Of a stretch of DNA of 6,627 nucleotides, positions 5,217-6,627 are shown piece after piece. How positions within the stretch are numbered: the first letter of the stretch is position 1; the number at the start of each line of letters is the position of its first letter. Under the pieces are notes generated by a model. That model was not told the DNA's origin and made no database searches. It saw nothing but the letters and a program-made list of their open reading frames with translations. Position numbers and translations under genes: made by a program. The DNA comes from Candidatus Doudnabacteria bacterium (GTDB lineage Bacteria > Patescibacteriota > Doudnabacteria > UBA920). The stretch is from contig JAEUSE010000057.1 in NCBI GenBank assembly GCA_016788805.1, positions 1-6,627 of the forward strand, read 5' to 3'.

Positions 5217-5383
5217 TACCCCTCCACGCCTACCCTGACGGGTCCCACTCCCCAGAAACAGTAGCAAAGCACTCGGCTGCAGCTGTATGGTAGCTATGGC
5301 TAGCCTACAGCTGTCATCCAAGCACTCTGCCGCTATTTCTGGGGAGCGGTCTGGCCGTCAGTTTAGGTGTAGCGGGGTACCAG
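5213..5383. repeat. 171-nt imperfect palindrome / long hairpin between convergent genes
   Basis: Nested complementary segments occur in matching order. GTACCCC (5216-5222) pairs with 5374-5380. ACGCCTA (5226-5232) pairs with TAGGTGT (5364-5370, one G-U). CTGACGG (5235-5241) pairs with 5355-5361. CTCCCCAGAAA (5248-5258) pairs with 5336-5346. TAGC (5262-5265) pairs with 5332-5335. CAGCTGTA (5280-5287) pairs with 5306-5313. An apical stem TAGC/GCTA closes a TATG loop. About 50 pairs are possible, separated by small and mostly symmetric internal loops. CT/AG at 5213-5214 and 5382-5383 extend it across one mismatch. No T-run follows on either strand. It could terminate both convergent genes, be a small mobile palindrome, or be a structured RNA. 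It has no coding potential. Confidence 0.75.
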
Positions 5384-5424
5384 GCTATAGGTGCCCAGCT
5401 AATAACAGGCGATGATCTTGTAAC

Positions 5425-5940
5425 TTAAGCAGCAGATACGTCTTTGGAGGCCATAGTTGAAGGGCTTCTAACTTCATGTAATGGCACTGTGAGACGGAGA
5501 CCTGGCACTATACCATCAGCACCGTATGGTTCGATTTTCGGCGGTATTTCAGAAGCGTTAGGATCGTTTGCGGCCAGCCCTTGGGTAATTGAGCGTGGCG
5601 GTTGTGGGTCTGCTGAGCAAAGTGCGACAACTTCATGGCCGAGGGAAGGTGTACGTACATAGCCAGCAAAGCAACCGGCACAGCGAAATGTAGGAGCCGA
5701 TGCAAGATCGCCATTAGCCGCTAGAGAAGCTGCGGCGCGGCTTGCACCCATCATCCATTGCGCAAGCGCACGAGCGTTGGGGCAATGGGTTTGCTCCTTG
5801 AGGCCTCCAGGCATGGTCAAGGTGCCTAAATTGCTTCCGTCAAAATCGATTAGCGCAGGCATATCGCCATGAGTCTCACGGGTATGGCCAGAAGTAGCGC
5901 CTATGGATTCAACTGTTGATGAGCTTGCTTTAATAATCAT
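5425..5940 (-). CDS. Unknown 171-aa protein with possible zinc-binding cysteines
   Basis: I do not recognise this family. The sequence has no signal peptide or membrane helix. It starts MIIKASSSTVESIGATSG, has a central Ala-rich, probably helical stretch (56-80) containing ARALAQWMMGASRAAASLAA, then FRCAGCFAGY (85-94) and a Pro-rich C-terminal third. Cysteines are at 53, 87, 90 and 108. The CAGC pair together with HC (52-53) and C108 could bind zinc, though the spacing is not that of a standard zinc ribbon. It is the longest open frame in this stretch and the competing plus-strand frame (5444-5662) is shorter. ATG 5938-5940 is preceded directly by AGAAGGG with no spacer, which is odd for a Shine-Dalgarno, so the true start is uncertain; M27 is an alternative. 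A minus-strand TATACT lies at 5993-5998. It is convergent with the PadR operon. Confidence 0.62.
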   Translation of the reverse strand: MIIKASSSTVESIGATSGHTRETHGDMPALIDFDGSNLGTLTMPGGLKEQTHCPNARALAQWMMGASRAAASLAANGDLASAPTFRCAGCFAGYVRTPSLGHEVVALCSADPQPPRSITQGLAANDPNASEIPPKIEPYGADGIVPGLRLTVPLHEVRSPSTMASKDVSAA

Positions 5941-5992
5941 CCCTTCTGAAGTGACGTAAATAAAATCGTCCCAAACTACTAAAGTTAACTTA

Positions 5993-5998
5993 AGTATA
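5993..5998 (-). promoter_or_regulatory. Possible -10 box for the minus-strand unknown gene
   Basis: TATACT on the minus strand lies 52 bp upstream of the ATG at 5940. No matching -35 box was found at 16-18 bp spacing. The region is strongly AT-rich, so a chance match is quite possible. Confidence 0.3.
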
Positions 5999-6034
5999 TT
6001 GTATCACGAATAAACTATGAGCGCAATAAAAAAA

Positions 6035-6050
6035 TGTAAGATATCTTACA
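6035..6050. promoter_or_regulatory. Perfect 16-bp palindrome TGTAAGATATCTTACA
   Basis: It is a perfect dyad with no spacer in an otherwise gene-free AT-rich gap between the minus-strand unknown gene and the minus-strand tRNA. It could be an operator for a dimeric regulator acting on the 5425-5940 gene. Alternatively, on the minus strand, TGTAAG-ATAT-CTTACA followed directly by seven T residues could act as a weak terminator of the tRNA transcript. The stem has only two G-C pairs, so termination would be inefficient. The remaining bases from 5941 to 6135 show nothing else I can identify. Confidence 0.5.
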
Positions 6051-6135
6051 AAAATTATTACTGTAACAGGGGTGACAAAAAGGCACTAAATCTGAGAAGA
6101 AAAACGACTCTGCGGTCATGAGATGTACACTCTTC

Positions 6136-6211
6136 TGGTGGGGGTACTTGGATTTGAACCAAGGACCAATCAGTTATGAGCCGACTGCTCTAACCACTGA
6201 GCTATACCCCC
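6136..6211 (-). tRNA. tRNA with anticodon CAT (tRNA-Met elongator or tRNA-Ile2), CCA encoded
   Basis: On the minus strand the acceptor stem GGGGGTA (6211-6205) pairs with TACCCCC (6146-6140), with discriminator A and encoded CCA (6138-6136). The D arm is AGCTCAGTGGTTAGAGC. The anticodon stem GTCGG/CTGAT contains two G-U pairs around the loop CTCATAA (anticodon CAT). The T arm is CTTGG-TTCAAAT-CCAAG. It lacks the initiator features (mismatched first pair, three G-C pairs in the anticodon stem), so it is not tRNA-fMet. CAT is shared by elongator Met and by Ile2, whose C34 is changed to lysidine by TilS. The D-arm and GATTGGTC variable region resemble bacterial tRNA-Ile2, so I leave the identity open. 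Confidence 0.93.
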
Positions 6212-6251
6212 GCCGGAGCAATGCACATCATTTAGCATGCAAGCACAGAGA

Positions 6252-6281
6252 AGTATAGCAAACACAGGGGTGATATACCAA
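6252..6281 (-). promoter_or_regulatory. Promoter of the minus-strand tRNA
   Basis: On the minus strand, TTGGTA (6281-6276) and TATACT (6257-6252) are separated by 18 bp. The -10 is preceded by TGC, an extended element identical to that before the HIT gene (TTGCTATACT). The start of transcription would lie near 6245, about 34 bp before the mature tRNA. Confidence 0.65.
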
Positions 6282-6344
6282 CAAAAATCTAGATTTAAGT
6301 TGAAACGGTGCAAGGGTGCGCCGGCAAGTTGTTATGCATTGGTA

Positions 6345-6350
6345 TATACT
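6345..6350 (+). promoter_or_regulatory. Probable -10 box of the FtsB/DivIC-like gene
   Basis: TATACT ends 12 bp before the ATG at 6363, so the leader would be only about 5 nt. No clear -35 box is seen. The GGGGTGGGT just before the ATG is not a canonical Shine-Dalgarno. The upstream TTGGTATAT (6339-6347) is an inverted copy of 6273-6281 within the divergent tRNA promoter. Confidence 0.45.
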
Positions 6351-6362
6351 AGTGGGGTGGGT

Positions 6363-6627
6363 ATGAAGACAAAAATACTCGATATTTGGAACCGGTACGA
6401 ACCACCTGTGCGGGCGTATATCTTGTCGCTGCGTGATGTTCGCAACGTGGGCTCTCTGGTTTTTGTGGTCATGGTGCTGCTTATAAGCTGGAGCGGAGTT
6501 AAGGCCATACAAACCAACTACGGGCTGCAGAAAAAGATTAGCCAGCTACAGCAGCAAAACACCATAGCGAAGCTACAGAACGAAAACCAGAAGCTACAAA
6601 ACAACTATTACCCTACCTCGCAGTACC
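6363..6627 (+). CDS. FtsB/DivIC-family septum formation initiator protein (5' part)
   Basis: The gene runs off the window; 88 codons are visible. The protein has a short cytoplasmic N-terminus (MKTKILDIWNRYEPPVRAYI), a single membrane helix at about 29-46 (GSLVFVVMVLLISWSGV) and then a coiled coil from about 52 to 82, rich in Q, L, K and N (GLQKKISQLQQQN and QNENQKLQNNY). This architecture, helix then extracytoplasmic coiled coil followed by YYP/SQY, is that of FtsB/DivIC. These proteins bind FtsL/FtsQ (DivIB) and activate septal cell-wall synthesis at the divisome. Only the start of the C-terminal region is present. The start is ATG 6363, preceded by a TATACT box and no normal Shine-Dalgarno. 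It is divergent from the CAT tRNA. I cannot choose between FtsB and DivIC, so no symbol is given. Confidence 0.85.
   Translation, partial: MKTKILDIWNRYEPPVRAYILSLRDVRNVGSLVFVVMVLLISWSGVKAIQTNYGLQKKISQLQQQNTIAKLQNENQKLQNNYYPTSQY

Noticed and set aside
5444..5662. 72-aa plus-strand ORF
   Set aside because: It lies wholly inside the longer minus-strand ORF, has no Shine-Dalgarno and looks like its shadow.
6062..6135. Strong terminator directly after the CAT tRNA
   Set aside because: The only GAC/GTC stem before TTTTT is 3 bp; no stable hairpin was found.

Overview
The window looks like chromosomal DNA of a Candidate Phyla Radiation bacterium, most likely a Candidatus Saccharibacteria (TM7) lineage. 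This is inferred from the style of the proteins: a DUF87/TraG-like ATPase followed by a Cys-rich protein ending in a (M/K)QYxKEEY motif, a typical divisome FtsB/DivIC protein, and compact genes at medium GC. No rRNA or other firm phylogenetic marker is present. TGA is used as a stop, so the standard code applies.

Layout. 1-155 is the Gly-rich tail of an upstream gene, probably a TPM-domain/YgcG-like membrane protein. 185-2188 encodes a VirD4/VirB4/HerA-type P-loop ATPase, followed after 16 bp by a Cys-rich, beta-helix-like protein of unknown function (2205-2903). tRNA-Leu(TAA) at 2967-3052 runs straight into a strong terminator hairpin. The next 300 bp (3053-3357) are non-coding and full of repeats: a partial duplication of the tRNA 3' end and terminator, several further hairpins, and a REP-like GAAA-tetraloop hairpin. 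Then come a HIT-family hydrolase (3358-3777) and a two-gene unit: a PadR regulator (3832-4164) translationally coupled by ATGA to a three-helix membrane protein (4161-5216). A 171-nt imperfect palindrome begins at the stop of that gene and separates it from a convergent unknown gene (5425-5940, minus). An AT-rich gap with a perfect 16-bp palindrome leads to a minus-strand tRNA with anticodon CAT (6136-6211). A divergent promoter region precedes the start of an FtsB/DivIC-like gene (6363 to the window edge).

How the parts work together. The PadR/membrane-protein pair looks like a self-regulated envelope-sensing module: a 9-bp inverted repeat sits between the promoter and the start codon. The ATPase/Cys-rich pair looks like an operon. 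Several first genes of transcription units have a TAYAMT-like -10 box only 6-13 nt before the ATG and no Shine-Dalgarno, which suggests leaderless mRNAs. The two downstream cistrons have clear Shine-Dalgarno sequences. I found no CRISPR, insertion sequence or rRNA. The least explained parts are the repeat region after tRNA-Leu, the long palindrome at 5213-5383, and the two unknown proteins.
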